64,000 nt of DNA, taken from positions 29,452,782 through 29,516,781 of the forward strand of contig NC_132893.1 in the NCBI RefSeq assembly GCF_030463535.1, read 5' to 3'. Positions 32,386 through 45,399 of the stretch are shown here, one piece after another. The position numbers and the translations under genes were made by a program. Numbering within the stretch: the first letter of the stretch is position 1; each line of letters starts with the position of its first letter. Under the pieces are notes generated by a model that had not been told where the DNA came from, searched no databases, and saw only the letters and a program-made list of their open reading frames with translations. Source of the DNA: Salminus brasiliensis (lineage: Eukaryota; Chordata; Actinopteri; Characiformes; Bryconidae).

Positions 32386-33369
32386 CTGGGTGCAGAAAAA
32401 GGAAATAAAAAAATTCAGTCCCTTTAAAACATGACAATGTGAATGCATTTGTGTTATTCTAAGAAACAGGGTTTTTTTTTTTACAGTGGTGTTATACTCT
32501 AATGATGATGGATTTTGTAATAATGACAAAAGAAATATGAAGAATAAAAGTCTTGTTAAATAATAAAGAATAAAAGTCAGGTTAAATAATTACGTTTTGG
32601 TAATTATAAAAGGCAGAAAATGTGCGGGGCATTTGTATACATTTCCAACGGCAGGGATTTTATTATACAGAAGTGAGCGCTGCCCGTGTCATATGTAGTA
32701 TTAACGCAAATCCGCATAATTATAAATAATTAGCACGAATTAAAAATGTACCTCTAAATATTTAACATATTTAAAATGCACTGATTCTGAATGAGAAAAT
32801 AATTTAAAAATAAAAAATAATAATCAGGTATATTTAAAAAGCCGCCAAATACCACGCGAGTTATTAAAAATATTTTCAATCGAATAAAACATTTTAAATG
32901 AAACATTTATTTAAACATTAATTTTTAATAAAAATAAACATGTGGAAATGTATATTAAATGCATATAATATGCATTGATATTTATCAACATGAACATTTC
33001 ACAATCACAATTAAAAAAATTATATAACAATTATAATGTCATATATAATAATATATAATATTATTATTATTATTATTACTATATATTCGCAATATAACAC
33101 TAGCTATATAAAACCATCCCATTATAGCATTAAACGTCAACTATAATAATTACGAGCATTTCTTTTTTTAATTATTATTATTATTATTTTTATTATTATT
33201 ATTATTTTATAATAATTACGGCATCATTCACACGCTATCGATACAGCTTTTAAAATGAAACAGCTTTAAAAAAAAATTAATATAGTTGCACACCGCAAAT
33301 CCAGGCTAAACCCGAGCTGGACCTCGCTACGTCCAGAGAAGCCCAGTGTGAAAGTTTGAAGTCCCCCAC
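32386..33369. other. SKOR2: Probable SKOR2 5' UTR intron, AT-rich
   Basis: A good acceptor on the minus strand (CTTTTTCTGCACCCAG, AG at 32387-32386) lies 24 nt upstream of the SKOR2 start codon. A donor CAG/GTGGGG exists at 33370/33369. The stretch between is extremely AT-rich, with (TTA)n runs at 33058-33078 and 33169-33204 and no other feature. Confidence 0.45.
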
Positions 33370-33870
33370 CTGAGCTCCGTGTCCGGTCGGAGATATCCAA
33401 ACCCGCTACAAAATGTGAAGCATGCCCGTGTTCCCTTCACGAATAACTACAGGAAGGTTCACCACTCGACCTAAAGTCAGTAAACACGACGAGGAAAACA
33501 AACACAACTCCAACACGAACGAGAGGCTCCGTACATCAGCCGCGTTAACACGAGCGAATGAGCGACTAAGTGCCGCCTTATTCGCTCTAAAAGACGTCTC
33601 GCCGGCGGCGCTGTTTTCCCTCCCACCCGTAAACCGACAAGTCCCGCCTCCACGCTCTACGATTGGCTGGTATTATCGCACATCCTGCACCGGCATTGGC
33701 TAGCAGCTCATACTCTCAAAAGCAATGCTGAATCCTGACCAATCCAGTGAGAGGGAAGGCGGGGCTTGTTCGGAATACGGGCGGGGAAAAAAAAGAACAC
33801 GCTCGCGCCCCGTTTAGCGCCGATGATTGGTTCTGCCTTCGCGCCTCGAACTGCCTCGCGCAAAGTGGTG
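33370..33870 (-). promoter_or_regulatory. SKOR2: SKOR2 CpG-rich promoter and candidate noncoding first exon
   Basis: CpG density jumps between ~33,370 and 33,870. GC boxes GGCGGGGC (33759-33766) and GGGCGGGG (33780-33787) are present, together with ATTGG words at 33660-33665, 33695-33700 and 33824-33829. This is the only CpG-island-like block near the gene's 5' end, so I place the promoter here. The transcription start is not determined. Confidence 0.5.
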
Positions 33871-33879
33871 ACGTTTAAG

Positions 33880-35150
33880 TAACGGCCGCTCGGGTTCGTT
33901 TAGCTGAAATGTTAAAAACGGAGCTTTTGTCTCGCATTTTTGTCTGTTTTATCACTTTTATCCGCATTTTTCTCTTCAAGATTAGTTTCGCCAGCGCGGC
34001 GTTTGTTGTGGTTAACATCATTAGATAGCTAGCTATGTTCGCCGACTGCTCGTTAATGTCCGGTAGACGTTGAATGTGACTGAACTGCTGTTCTGAGGTA
34101 AACGTTAGATAAATCGACAAGCTTCACGATGTCCGTCTCGTTTTATGGAGATAAACAGCTGTAAAAATAAAGGCTCATATTAAACAAATAGTGTTTAAAT
34201 TACAGGAATGTAGCGCTGAATTTTATTAATACACATTTCTGTGGAAAATTAATTTCCATAAAAACTACAAATAGGTCTTGAAAATTCGGTATTTCAGCAA
34301 TAAATCTTAATATTTTGTAGCTAAATTACTAACTGATATATATACCCTTAACTGATTACTCAAATATTACTGTAAATATTAGCCAGCTAGCTAGCATAGC
34401 TAGCTAACTACATACAATTAATTAGCTCACCAATTTAAGTCTCTATAATTGGCCTATTGGGTCTAATTACCTATTATTATTATTATTATTATTAGTAATA
34501 ATAAAAAAGATAAATATAATAATAACATTAATAAATTGCTCATTGCTCTTTGCTCTGATTCACCTGTAGCCCATCCTGCTCACCCCAACTGTCCACTGTG
34601 CCTGGGCCTAAAGGTCATGGAGACAACTCATGAAGCCCATATGAATAACAGACACTTATTAATGAAGCCAGAGAGGAGAAAAAGGGACAACCTGCCATTT
34701 TTTCTTCATTACAGGAGCAGTGGACCCTCGATCGACCACAATCTACAGCAAAAGGGGCTAGAAGTGATCCTTTAAAACAGAAGACATCTCTTCTTCAAAC
34801 CAGCTTATCAATAACATCCCCCTACAACACCCCCCTGTCAGGTTATTGATTTAACTGAGAAATTATTAAAAATTATCTCAGGCCTCTAAAGGACACATTA
34901 ATGAATTTCTTTGCTTTCCAGGTGCCCGTGTTTCCAACCTTCAGGCCCATGGGCAGGTCTGAGAGCTGCTCCAGCGCTCCTGTGTGATTAATAGAGAACA
35001 AGTGGAGGTGAGGTGTTGGATGGGGTCCCATCTGCTGGCCTCTCAAACTCATTTGGAGCTGCCTTTGTCTCCTCTCAGGCTTAGGACAGGGCCAGTGCTG
35101 AGGCCAACACCAGGCTGGTTTCTGACACATATTAGCATGCTGGGTGGACT
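33880..35150. other. Intergenic sequence upstream of SKOR2
   Basis: There is no supported gene. It contains CTAGCTAGCTA-type words (34384-34410) and an (ATT)n run at 34471-34493. A small inverted repeat lies at 34807-34815 / 34842-34850 (ATCAATAAC / GTTATTGAT) within otherwise complex sequence. Confidence 0.4.
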
Positions 35151-35159
35151 TAAGAGGGC

Positions 35160-35208
<49 letters not shown>
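35160..35208. repeat. (CA)24 microsatellite
   Basis: An uninterrupted CA/AC array. Flanking unique sequence shows no gene. Confidence 0.95.
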
Positions 35209-35210
<2 letters not shown>

Positions 35211-35239
35211 GACACTGTGGAATAATCAGAAATAATCAA

Positions 35240-37070
35240 ATCAAATATTTAAAAGAAGATAGAAGCAAAAACGGATGGAGATCTGGTTGATATCTCGTTT
35301 TTTTGTGTGTGTGTGTCTCTTCAGGCTTTGTCCCACTACTGCATGAACGCCAGCAGGACTTTGCTAGACCTTCTGAGCTGATCGTTGAACAACGAATAGC
35401 AATAAATCACGACGATAAATCAGAACTTTCCCTGATGGACAATAACTATAACTATATTGACAGAACACACAGCATGTGGGTATGCGGTTTGGGACGCAGC
35501 CCATAGTGGTGCAGTTTCTTTGGGGATACCACTTTGTAAAACGCACGTAGGCACGTAGGCTCTCGACCCCTGAACACACGGCCAGGCCCACTGCCCTCAA
35601 TTATAATCCATATTTAACACCTCCGTTTTTCCCGGGAAGGACGAGGCTGAGATCAACCCAGCAGACTGATAATTCACAGTGGACTCTATAGTAACAAAGC
35701 ACTAACCGTCGTTTTTATATCATCTAATAAACGTTACTCAACTCAGGGGCGGTGCAGTCGTCCCTCTGACGTCACAGCCTCACCTGGCACACGCCCTAAA
35801 TCCGTTTCATCTGCTCAGATTTATCCCAATAACCTAAATCACAGCAGACACACGTTATATAACTATTAAATGAGTGTAATTCGCATTGTTTCATTTAAAT
35901 CACTGGGTTTTAAAGTAAATTGGGATTCGTTTTGAATTAATGCATATATTGATTACAATAAATGCTAGTATGACCAATATAAATCTACTGGTACACACGT
36001 TTGATAAATTTATGCTCTATGATATTTAATAAATCCTTCTCTAACACTCCAAATCAGTAAGATACGCCTGTAGGGGAGAAACACTGATATACAGGCTGGA
36101 GCTGTGTGTGTATGTATGTATGTGTGTGTTTATATAAATGGTTAAGAGGGTGGAAAAGATGGGAGGGAGGGAATGGGTGAAATAATGGCAACATAAATGG
36201 TAGCTTTCAAAAATAAAAATAACTATATATATAACTATATATATATATATACAGATACGCACCGTATCAGCTGTTGAAACCGACTGTGAATGTTGGACTG
36301 TAGTGCAGCTCGGTCTGCAGCATCAGTTTCTGGATTCTGGAGAAAAATAACAGCAGTTTTATTTATAAATATTTATAAAACTTGTAAAAACATGGGTTTA
36401 AAAAGAGCTACGAAGCACTGCACGATTAATATTCACTGTTTTAATAGGGACAGCATTCCTGTGTTTATATTTTAGATTTAAAACACCTGGTTTATCAACA
36501 GCAAACCCTGAATCTTAAGGAAAGTAGAGTAAAAAGTGCGAGTTTTAACGATGACAGATTATCAGAAGCATTAACACACTAATGATAGCATGGTTATTGC
36601 CTGCAGGACACGGACGAACTGCATTTATTTAAATAATTGCATTTACGAGATTAGTTTTTGTGGTAAAATAAATACGCGATTATTTTAATTCGAATTAATA
36701 GTTATATAATGATCGATAATTAGAAGCTCCTGGGAGCAACACGAGCATCCGTCTAAACTTCATCACGCAGGTGAACTACAAAAGTCCCAACGCAGCGATT
36801 TCCCCCAATACGCATTAAAACGACAAAACAATTGGATTTAATGCAGTTATTTATATTACAGCAGTTTCTACAGAAATCTCGTCTTCTGTTTAGACCCCAA
36901 CCCTTTATCCTTTATCAGCCCACTTCCTAAAAAAAAAAAAAAGACCAGATTGACGGACCTGAAGTGGAGCAGTGGATTGATTCCTGCAGTGTATACCAAA
37001 CACCTAAGACTCCCCCATACAGACTGTACATGCATATAATCCCCAGTTAAGGCAACATCTAACTTCTGCA
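35240..37070. other. Intergenic, no gene recognised
   Basis: Mostly unique AT-rich sequence with a TATG/TGTG patch at 36100-36130 and a (TA)n run at 36226-36251. No supported feature was found. Confidence 0.4.
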
Positions 37071-37149
37071 CCCTAAAAGATGCCCTCAGAAATGCTTTGC
37101 CTTACCTTCATATAAACCATGCAGCAGTCAGCGTCTCCCTCCTCTTCAG

Positions 37150-37290
37150 CTTCTGCTCCTGAGCATCTCTCGCTCTCTCAGCATTGAGCTCCACCAGCAG
37201 GGAGGGATGGGGGGTAGTAGACTGAGAGTGCTGAGCTCCACCTGAAGGGGCTGATGGGGGGAAACTGACTGTGCTGTACAGCCTGGGCTG
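37150..37290. repeat. Imperfect 47-bp tandem duplication
   Basis: TTGAGCTCCACCAGCAGGGA (from 37185) and CTGAGCTCCACCTGAAGGGG (from 37232) start two similar units, each continuing into GATGGGGGG and GACTG. The block is moderately GC-rich. Open frames on the minus strand here have no recognisable domain. Confidence 0.5.
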
Positions 37291-37459
37291 CCTTGCCTTG
37301 TTGAGTCGAGCGGATGAGGCATGAAAAACCCACAGCAAACGGGGTTGCCGTGCAATGGGGACGGGGCTGGAAAACACACTTTTCCCTCATGCTGAGCGCT
37401 GAGCCGGGACCAGCCTCTTTACTGCATTATAAAAACGGATCATGGCACATCACCCTCCA

Positions 37460-38300
37460 TTCTCACTGCCTTAAACCTTGGAGTGAAACCTGAAACTGGG
37501 AAAAAGAACTGAGGGCTGGCATCAGTCGATGCTGTTCAGGTGTATTAAGTGATATTGGCTTGAATATAATTTTACATACCCTTAAAATAATAGTATTGAT
37601 AGGCTGGAAAAGAAGTGAATTAATCTGGTTATAACAAAACATAGTCTTCAAAGATCTGGATAAAATGAAGAGTATTTGCCCGTGAATCAAAATAAGAGTC
37701 ATCAGGGTTATGTGTGATATTATAGTTTATTAAACAATCAAATTAGATCTTTTTTACTTACAGAAATGCCGCAAATATAATAAGCATCCATGTGAAATAA
37801 TGTTGGCATCTAAAAATGAGCACATAGGAAAGAATAAAGCAGAGTTAGAGAGAGAGAGGTCACTAAACAAGACGAGAACCCACACAATTCAGCATTATCA
37901 GTCACATTCTGATAGTTAAAATGTAGGGAACACTTATTTCTGCGTTGAACTGTTTAGTGTTGCTCGCAGCGAGATTGAGCTGTGCATCTTCTACAAATGA
38001 TTTATGAGGAGGACTGTGTAGGCAACTCCTTACATTACTATACTGTATCTTTTACAGTAATTGTAAACATCTTTGAAAGCTGTAGGGAAAGCTGAACTGC
38101 TCTTTTTTTCACTAAAGGGTTTCACACAGCCACTCTTCATTTCTCCATTCCTGCTGTAAGGTTTACTTGTTTAGATTCCACATTGGTTTCATCTGATATC
38201 TAAGGATGATAAAGCAAAGCTATTCCATTCCTTCACTTTTAAGTCTCTAACTCTTTTTCATGTTTATTCTCATTCTGTTATGTTGGTTTAGCACCCGGGC
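37460..38300. other. Intergenic, no gene recognised
   Basis: Unique AT-rich sequence. I see no exon, RNA or repeat family in it. Confidence 0.4.
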
Positions 38301-38309
38301 TACTCAGGT

Positions 38310-38620
38310 GTTGCTTGTACATGTCATCTTGTCCTGGTCAGGGTTGATGTGGTTCTAGAGTCGGCTCAGAAAAATTGGAAGCAAGGTAGGAATACACCCT
38401 GGACAGGGCACCAATATTTTGCAGGGTATTCTCTTACACATGGGGCAATTTAGAATAGGCAGTTCACCTACCGGCATGTTTTTTCGGAGGTGAAGGAAAA
38501 TCTGAGTTCCTGAAGGAAACCCACACGGTCACTGAGAGAATATACCAAGGCCCCTGGAGCTGTGCAGCACACACTCTACTTGCAGCACAACCACGTCAGC
38601 CTGCGCAAGAAAACAAGAAG
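38310..38620. mobile_element. Interspersed repeat (family Z)
   Basis: GGTCAGGGTTGATGTGGTTC, GCAAGGTAGGAATACACCCT and GGACAGGGCACCAATA run into GAAGGAAACCCACACGGTCA and a CCCTGGAGCTGTG stretch. The first half recurs at 54168-54275. This arrangement is typical of a very common fish interspersed repeat. I do not assign a class. Confidence 0.65.
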
Positions 38621-38639
38621 AAGAAAACTCAATCCTTGA

Positions 38640-39165
38640 GCTTCTGTTACTCAAATTGCTATTTAATCAAGGTATGGTTAAGTACGTTTACTCTACCCAA
38701 AGAGGCCACCATTCAGCACCACAACAAATGCATGTCAATAGTTCATGTCAAGATATAGCTTTTTGATCCACTCTTTAACTGCATCTAGAGCTACACATGT
38801 TTTAAGTAAGGTTGCAGTTTCTGGAGAAAGTTGTATTCAAAAGTCATTCTGACCTTTTTCATCCATACGTTAGAGTGTTGTTAGCAGAGACTTCATGAAA
38901 GAACTACAAATGATCTTTACACAAGAATGTATTGATGCAGACAATCCACATACCAGTGTTTGCATCTAAGTGGCATTATAGTAAGTAAGTACTTGTACTT
39001 GTTTAAAAAGTACTTGTTAAAAATCCGTAGACCTTATTTAAATCTACCTAGTAAAACTCAAAACATTCCTGTTGGCTGTTGTCGCACACCTTAATCAATG
39101 AAATCTTAAGAGACAGGTAGCTAAATTGTTTGTCAATGTCAATTGCTTCAGTAGCTGCACTCTTA
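38640..39165. other. Intergenic, no gene recognised
   Basis: AT-rich unique sequence without a supported feature. Confidence 0.35.
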
Positions 39166-39171
39166 TTAATA

Positions 39172-39262
39172 AAGGTTCCTAAATGGTTCTTGGCTCAGAT
39201 GTGCCATTCTAGAGGGAAAAAGCTTAAAAAGGGTTTACAGTATGTGGTGGTTCTTTAAACTG
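39172..39262. mobile_element. GGTTCTTTA-type small interspersed element
   Basis: AAAGGTTCCTAAATGGTTCT ... GTGGTGGTTCTTTAAACTG. Similar GGTTCTTTAAA words recur at 41253-41350, 42665-43125, 44480-44590 and 55128-55290. Probably a non-autonomous DNA element family. Confidence 0.45.
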
Positions 39263-39959
39263 ACAAATTAAATAAATGAGAATAAGGACATTCTAGACTC
39301 ACAAAAATCAATCCATCACAGTTAACAAACACAGTTAACACCTACATAACCTTTTATTTATTTGTGGTTCTTCTTCTACATCATCAATCCATAGAACCAT
39401 TTTGGCACTTTTATATTATGCTCAGCTCTGTGTTTAATGTTTGACCATATTGTTCAGTTTGAATTCTTCTCTGGTAGGTTTGTTATTGAGTTATGTCAAT
39501 TAAGATGTGGTTTAGATGTGCTGATGAAAAAGAATATCTGATAGGCTGTAGTGTAACACTGTGGATGAAGGATTTACCCTCTCAAGCACAGGAAATCAGA
39601 TGCTATGAGGAGAGTAGCATGAAGGCTAAATGAAAAAAAAAAGTTTACTGCATGCTCTTATATGGTTTAAGATCAACAAACCATTCTCAAATGAGTTAGC
39701 AGACAAGTGTATTAGTCAGAATATTGATCCCAGTGTGCTGAAGAGTCTTTGGTAATATGAGAAGCTTCATGTATAAAGAATGCAGGGGTCATACGCATTG
39801 CATCGGGTGAATGGGGATCACAGTTAAGCAAGCTCCTCTAACTTCTACTTCCTTAATTACTATGCAGGTCCGGAGCCAGGCCTTTTATTGCCTTCATAAT
39901 TAGACACTTTCAGTACAGGCTTCCTTCAAGAACCTCATTGACTCATTGATCAACTGGCA

Positions 39960-40225
39960 TCTCTCTCTCCCTCTTTCTCTCTCTCTGCTGGCATAAAGCA
40001 TGCAAGTGGGATATCTGTGTGTGTCTCTCTCTCTCTTTCTCTCTTTCTCCCTACCTGTACCTCTCTCTCTCTTTCTTTATTCCTCTCTCCCTCACTCTCT
40101 CTCTCGGACATCTGCCATCAGAAGCTGTACTTGGTGGGGAAAATCTGAATCTTTGCCATATATGTATGCAGAGAACTAATTTGGAGAAGACCACAGCACT
40201 CTCTCTCTCTGGCTCATTAAGGGCT
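39960..40225. repeat. TC-rich low-complexity stretch
   Basis: Several CTCTCTCT runs (39961-39986, 40023-40110, 40199-40232) with unique sequence between them. Frames rich in Ser/Leu through here are artefacts. Confidence 0.8.
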
Positions 40226-40299
40226 CTCTCTCAGTTCCTCTCACCACCAACTTGTAAACAGCTTTTAATGTGGCTATTAGAGGAAGAAGACAGGAAGCA

Positions 40300-41250
40300 G
40301 GGAAAACACATAGCTTTTCATTATTCATGAGGAGCTTTAATCCATTGCTTAATCACCATTGTTTGCATGCACCAGGCCAGCAGTGCTCCTCTTCTGGAGA
40401 CAGGAAGTCCATTAAACATTTATGAGCCCTGTAATTTTAAATTTTCATTCATTTACACACTGCCAAAACGGATGAAGACATTCCAGAACATTAGGTCCAG
40501 AGATATGCTGTACTTTATAAAGCCTCCTACTGCCAACACTGTAATTTTAGGGAAGGTTAAAACGTTGCTAACATCAATGTACAATAATACAACAACATTT
40601 TATAGTAAGATAGTGTAAAACAAAAGTGCAAAAATTGAAGATACAAGGCTTTGATGACAGCGACAATATACAGATGACACTTGACATGAATCCTAAAATA
40701 GACAATGCACTGCAAAGTCATTAAGGGGGCCAGTATTTCCTTAAAAAGCAAGTCACAAGTTGAGTAGATTATTAATCTGACTGTATAAACACTAGGCCCA
40801 GTTGAGATCGCTTGTTAGAGACACGTTAAATCCACAGTACTTCAAACCCCCCACACCACACCAGCATTAATTGTGCAGTCTTCTAATCCATACTGTAATC
40901 CCTACAACCATAGAGTGGCAAATATGGGGAACAAAGATTAAATTGTTTACTGTTCTTTGTACACACACCAATAGAAAATAGACATATTGAGAAAAACATG
41001 TTTTTCAGGGTAAATGTGAGCTGCTAGATATTTTCTCATGGGGTTTCTATCTGATTTGATTTGCTTGTCAGGCTGATTAATTCTACTTTTATCAAATAAA
41101 TTCTGTTTTTGCTGTCTGATCTCAAGGATTCAGTGTTCTGTAGTGTTGTTGATGCTGAGAGTGAAAATGATCTACAAATGTAACAAATACACTTCAAAAT
41201 AAAGACGGCTGCTGAATGCTGTAGAACAACAACTTTTGGCCCCCTTTCAG
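40300..41250. other. Intergenic, no gene recognised
   Basis: AT-rich unique sequence with short incidental open frames and no splice-compatible homology. Confidence 0.4.
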
Positions 41251-41252
41251 TG

Positions 41253-41350
41253 GACGGTTCTTTAAAGAATGTGAGGTGCGAGCGTGGAAAAACCTCTATA
41301 ATGTTAAGGTTCTATATAGAAGAAAGGACTGTAGAAATGTATGTCCGAAA
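41253..41350. mobile_element. GGTTCTTTA-type small interspersed element
   Basis: GGACGGTTCTTTAAAGAATG ... AACCTCTATAATGTTAAGG ... GGAACCATTTAGG. Same word set as at 39172 and 55128. Confidence 0.5.
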
Positions 41351-41379
41351 CAGGAACCATTTAGGAAAATAAAAGCAAA

Positions 41380-42640
41380 ATAACAGTGTATGGTTTGTAA
41401 TAAAAAGGAAAGTAAGGCCTTTTAAACCCAATAAAAGTGTAAAGTCTGAGGGCTCTATTATTAGTGCATATACAACTGCACCAATAATAAGGGCTAAAGC
41501 GAGCTCACTATGTGTGAGATGTTTTCACCAAAATGACATCATTAAATACAGAGACACTTCAGTGAAATGTTCTACCTGGGAGGCACCACTGGGCAAAACA
41601 CAGCAAACAAAACCAATTAACAAACATAATTATTTTTGAGGCAACAATGCAAATCTCTTTCTGTTTTTTAAATAACAATCGTCATTAGCTGTCTTGCATA
41701 AACAGCAACGACAATGAAAAACATATTAAAGTAATCTCTACTTAATGTGAACTAAAGGGGCATATCACAACAGCCCAGTTCTTACACGACAAAAGGGGAA
41801 AAAACACACTGTTACTAACTGAATCATATGTGCCACATATTGGATATAGATTAAATCCACCATGACGTCAACCAATAGTGTTGCAGTATCAGAGCAGAAA
41901 ACAAGTGGCCATTAATGCAGGGGGATTAAACCCATGACTGGCACATTCAGGATTGGCGCTGGCTGTTATTGATATTAACCAAAACAAGCTTTTATACCGC
42001 AAGATTACATGATAGATCATGCTTGCTTTTTTCATTGAGGGGATTAAGCACTGTGTTATAGTAGAAGAATGATGTAAATAAAAACAATTGATGTGAACTG
42101 ATGTGAAACAACAAAAACATCAACCAAGATGTCATCAAAGGTGCTATACGGTGCTAACAACCTGACATTCTGCTGCCTAATTAAAAAACAAACTGTGGAG
42201 ATTACATTAACATGGCAAAACTATTTATGTCCACAAAAATGTGACTATCCAGCTCTAGGAAACATTTATTTAATTAGCATGAAGCCACAGTATATGGGGG
42301 GCTTTAGAAATCGTCAAGATCTTCACACTCTTGATGTCTTTAGGCCAGTATTTTTAAATTGTGAGTCAGAGTGGGGTTGAGTGGGTTTGTCCACAAGAGC
42401 AAAGATAAGTGAAGCATGTTTTAGATCAGAAGCAATTACCATTTCTCTCCAATGGCATTAATCTGGCTTTTTAAGTGGGCATGTGCAGCAAGTACGAAGT
42501 CCAACAAATGAGTGATGGTGAACAACCCACTCAGTGCAGTCAATACATGACATGAGCTGCCTGCCACTAGAATCATGTAATCAATACATAATCAATAGTT
42601 TAAGAAGAATAATTTTGCCATTTGTGACTAGTTATACATG
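41380..42640. other. Intergenic, no gene recognised
   Basis: Unique sequence. Nothing supportable was found. Confidence 0.35.
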
Positions 42641-42664
42641 CTGAGTTTCTTGCCATCTTTTACA

Positions 42665-43125
42665 AAAATGGTTCTTTAAAGAGTCTATAATCAATGATCT
42701 ATCAAAGTGGGTCTTCTATGGCATTGCTCCTTTTTGGTTACCTTATTTATGTGTGTATGTACGGAGATGAGCAGATGCATGCCCTCAGCTTGGAGGTCGG
42801 GTTTTGTATTAGAGTTAACAGCCTTGGGTTCTTCTCTCTACTCAAGAGGCTCTAACCAACAGGGACACTCCTAAATTCTGGTGAAGCCCCTCTAAAGGAG
42901 CAGTTCCATAAGAAGCTTAAGGGATTGCCAGGTTTTAAACACCAGCTTATTGACTGTGTGGTTAGCAATCCTAGATAAAGAGGGGTTTGGTCATGGCATT
43001 CCCTTCATACAGTAAAGCAGAATATTCTCATAAGAGTGCATTTCCAAAGAGTATTCAAAGGGTTCTTTAAGTTGTCATGGCTAACTCTTGCCTTTACCTA
43101 GGGACCCTTAAAGAACCTTTATTTT
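42665..43125. mobile_element. GGTTCTTTA-type element(s)
   Basis: Two clusters are present: ATGGTTCTTTAAAGAGTCTA near 42668, and AGGGTTCTTTAAGTTGTCAT with CCCTTAAAGAACCTTTATTT near 43058-43120. The opposite-facing words may be the two ends of one element of about 450 bp. Confidence 0.4.
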
Positions 43126-43199
43126 TATAAAGAGTTTATTGTATAATAATCCAAATGCTGAATTACGTGTTGCAGTATAAAAAGAAAAAACTGTTCAAA

Positions 43200-44470
43200 G
43201 TTATATTTGCCTTTATGTAAATATGTTTTTTCCCTTAATCCCTGCCAACACTGTGCACTTTGTTACTTTGTTAAGCTTAGCGTGCATGCTTACCGAGAAA
43301 CTACTTACTTTAAGACCTTGTCCGTTAAATTGACAGATGTTTTATTTTTCTGTTCCTTAAGTGCTTTCGGATATGTTTTTATGTTATCACAACTACTGCA
43401 GACTGCAGTTGTGGCAAGTGATTTAGAAATGCGGATTATGGAAGTCTTTCTAAAGAGTGTAAAAGCATGCTTCATCACTCTTAAGTGAAAGTGTGGTAGA
43501 GCGAAAGAGAGAGAGAGAGTGAGAGAGAGAAAAAAACATGTTTACACATTAACAGTAAAAAACATATGCGGCACATTAGTGCCGTTCCAGATGTTGCCAT
43601 CATAATCTGGTGCGGGGCTCTCTGATTGGTTGTAAAGTTGTAATCATGTAAATCTTTGGGTAAACTGTTAATGACAGTGCTTTTATTGAGAGAGGCTGTC
43701 AGAGACAGAAGACACCATCAGGAGTCTTAAATAGGTTAAAGTAGAGTGGCTTTCAGACCTTTGCACTCTGACTTTAAACACAGTCATATTAGTTTTGAAG
43801 ACAGGGGTTAAAAATAAGTCATAGCATGAGCATGAAAGACTGAAGTGATGAGACTGAAAATATTACATGCAGTAAAAAGTGAAAATAATGGTTTAATATT
43901 AAACTTTGCTGGATTATCTGAGATATTGAAGTTTGCTAAAATGTCTTTTTCCAAAAAGACAATTCAGAATTTCAGCCACAGCAGCAGCTTCGTTCAGTAC
44001 CATGGACAGTGACACACTGCACAGAAGAAGCTGCTAAAAATCTGAGAAGAGTTATCTTTTGAAGTTTTGTATCTTTGCAAATTCCCTTTTAATGTGTCAA
44101 CAATATCCTAATGTTAATTATGATTAATTACCTCACAGTAAGCTTTTCTGATTCTACTGTGGATGCTGGAATGGTTCATCAACTGACCAACTGCATAGTT
44201 CATTACACAGAGGTTTGGAAGAAAGTCCCCTGAGGCAGAGCTGTCAAAGGTTTTGCCCTGTTCAAAGCTTGACAGTCAGAGCATTAGTGGTTCTGCTTAA
44301 TGGGAGGTAGTTCTGTTCAGTATGTGAATAACCAAAGTTCTGCAAACATTTTTAAAATAACATATTCAACATATTACCCAGACTATACTCTAAACAACAA
44401 GGGTTCTATGTAGTACTGAAATAGAGTCAGTACTACATACTGATTTTCTGAACTGTACTATTTCTAAAAG
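43200..44470. other. Intergenic, with a GA-rich patch and unique sequence
   Basis: A GAGAGAGA patch lies at 43505-43532. Sequence at 43555-43720 is more complex, with CCGTTCCAGATG and CTGATTGGTTGTAAAG words. No gene is recognised. Confidence 0.35.
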
Positions 44471-44724
44471 GTTATGTGTAGAAATATCTATGGAAGTTTT
44501 TTCACCAGTGTGAAGACCCTTTAGAAAGACAAAGAACCAGTTAGGTTAAATACATAGAACCATTTCCTTTACTAAATAACCCTTTTTTCTCACGCACGCT
44601 TTTGTTATCAGTGTACTTTCATATCTTTTTCTAGGTATTTTTTTATATATTTGATCATTGAGCAAAAAAAAACTTGTTTAGATTCTTTATTTACCTCCAA
44701 AACTATCCTCTCTAGAGTTCAAAA

Positions 44725-44780
44725 ACACACACACTCACACACACACACTCAAACACACACACACACACACACACACACAT
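44725..44780. repeat. (CA)n microsatellite, interrupted
   Basis: ACAC runs broken by CTC and AAAC, ending in a pure CA run. Confidence 0.9.
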
Positions 44781-45084
44781 TTTCTAGTAACTCACTTGTC
44801 CTTGATAATTGCCCGATGACTGGCATGTCTGAAGGAGACTAAAAGCCCCAAAAGCCTTCGGCTCATTTGATCTCCACTGGAGATCAGCCACCGAGGGCTG
44901 TCTACTTGCAACACACTCCGAGCACATGCCCCCAATCAAACACACGCACCAGAACACGCACAGTCGGGGTCACACTTCAAATTACAATGAAAGACAATGA
45001 CATGCGTTCGGATTCCTTTATGGACACCTGCCACCAGACGCTGGAGCAGGAAGAGGAGAGATATCTGAACATTTGGATTTCTGA

Positions 45085-45334
45085 CACAAATGTCTCTCTC
45101 TCTCTCTCTCTCACACACACTCCATCTTTCTCTATCTCTCTTGATTTCTTTTTCTCTCACTCTTCCGTTCTTCTCGCTGTTTATTGCTTTTCCTTCTTTC
45201 TTTAACTTCCATAATGTATGTCTCCCTCTCTCTCTTTCTCCCACATCACTCTTTCCTTCTTTCTCTCACTCTACTCTTTCACATACTCCCTCCACCTCTC
45301 TTTCTCTCACTCTATCTCAGTCACATTCTTTCGA

Positions 45335-45397
<63 letters not shown>
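45085..45397. repeat. Long TC-rich array
   Basis: Pyrimidine-rich sequence over ~310 bp, including a pure (TC)n block of ~58 bp at 45340-45396. All Leu/Ser-rich frames across it are low-complexity artefacts. Confidence 0.95.

Positions 45398-45399
<2 letters not shown>

Noticed and set aside
34536-34775. 79-codon frame upstream of SKOR2
   Set aside because: There is no recognisable domain, start context or splice sites; length is within chance.
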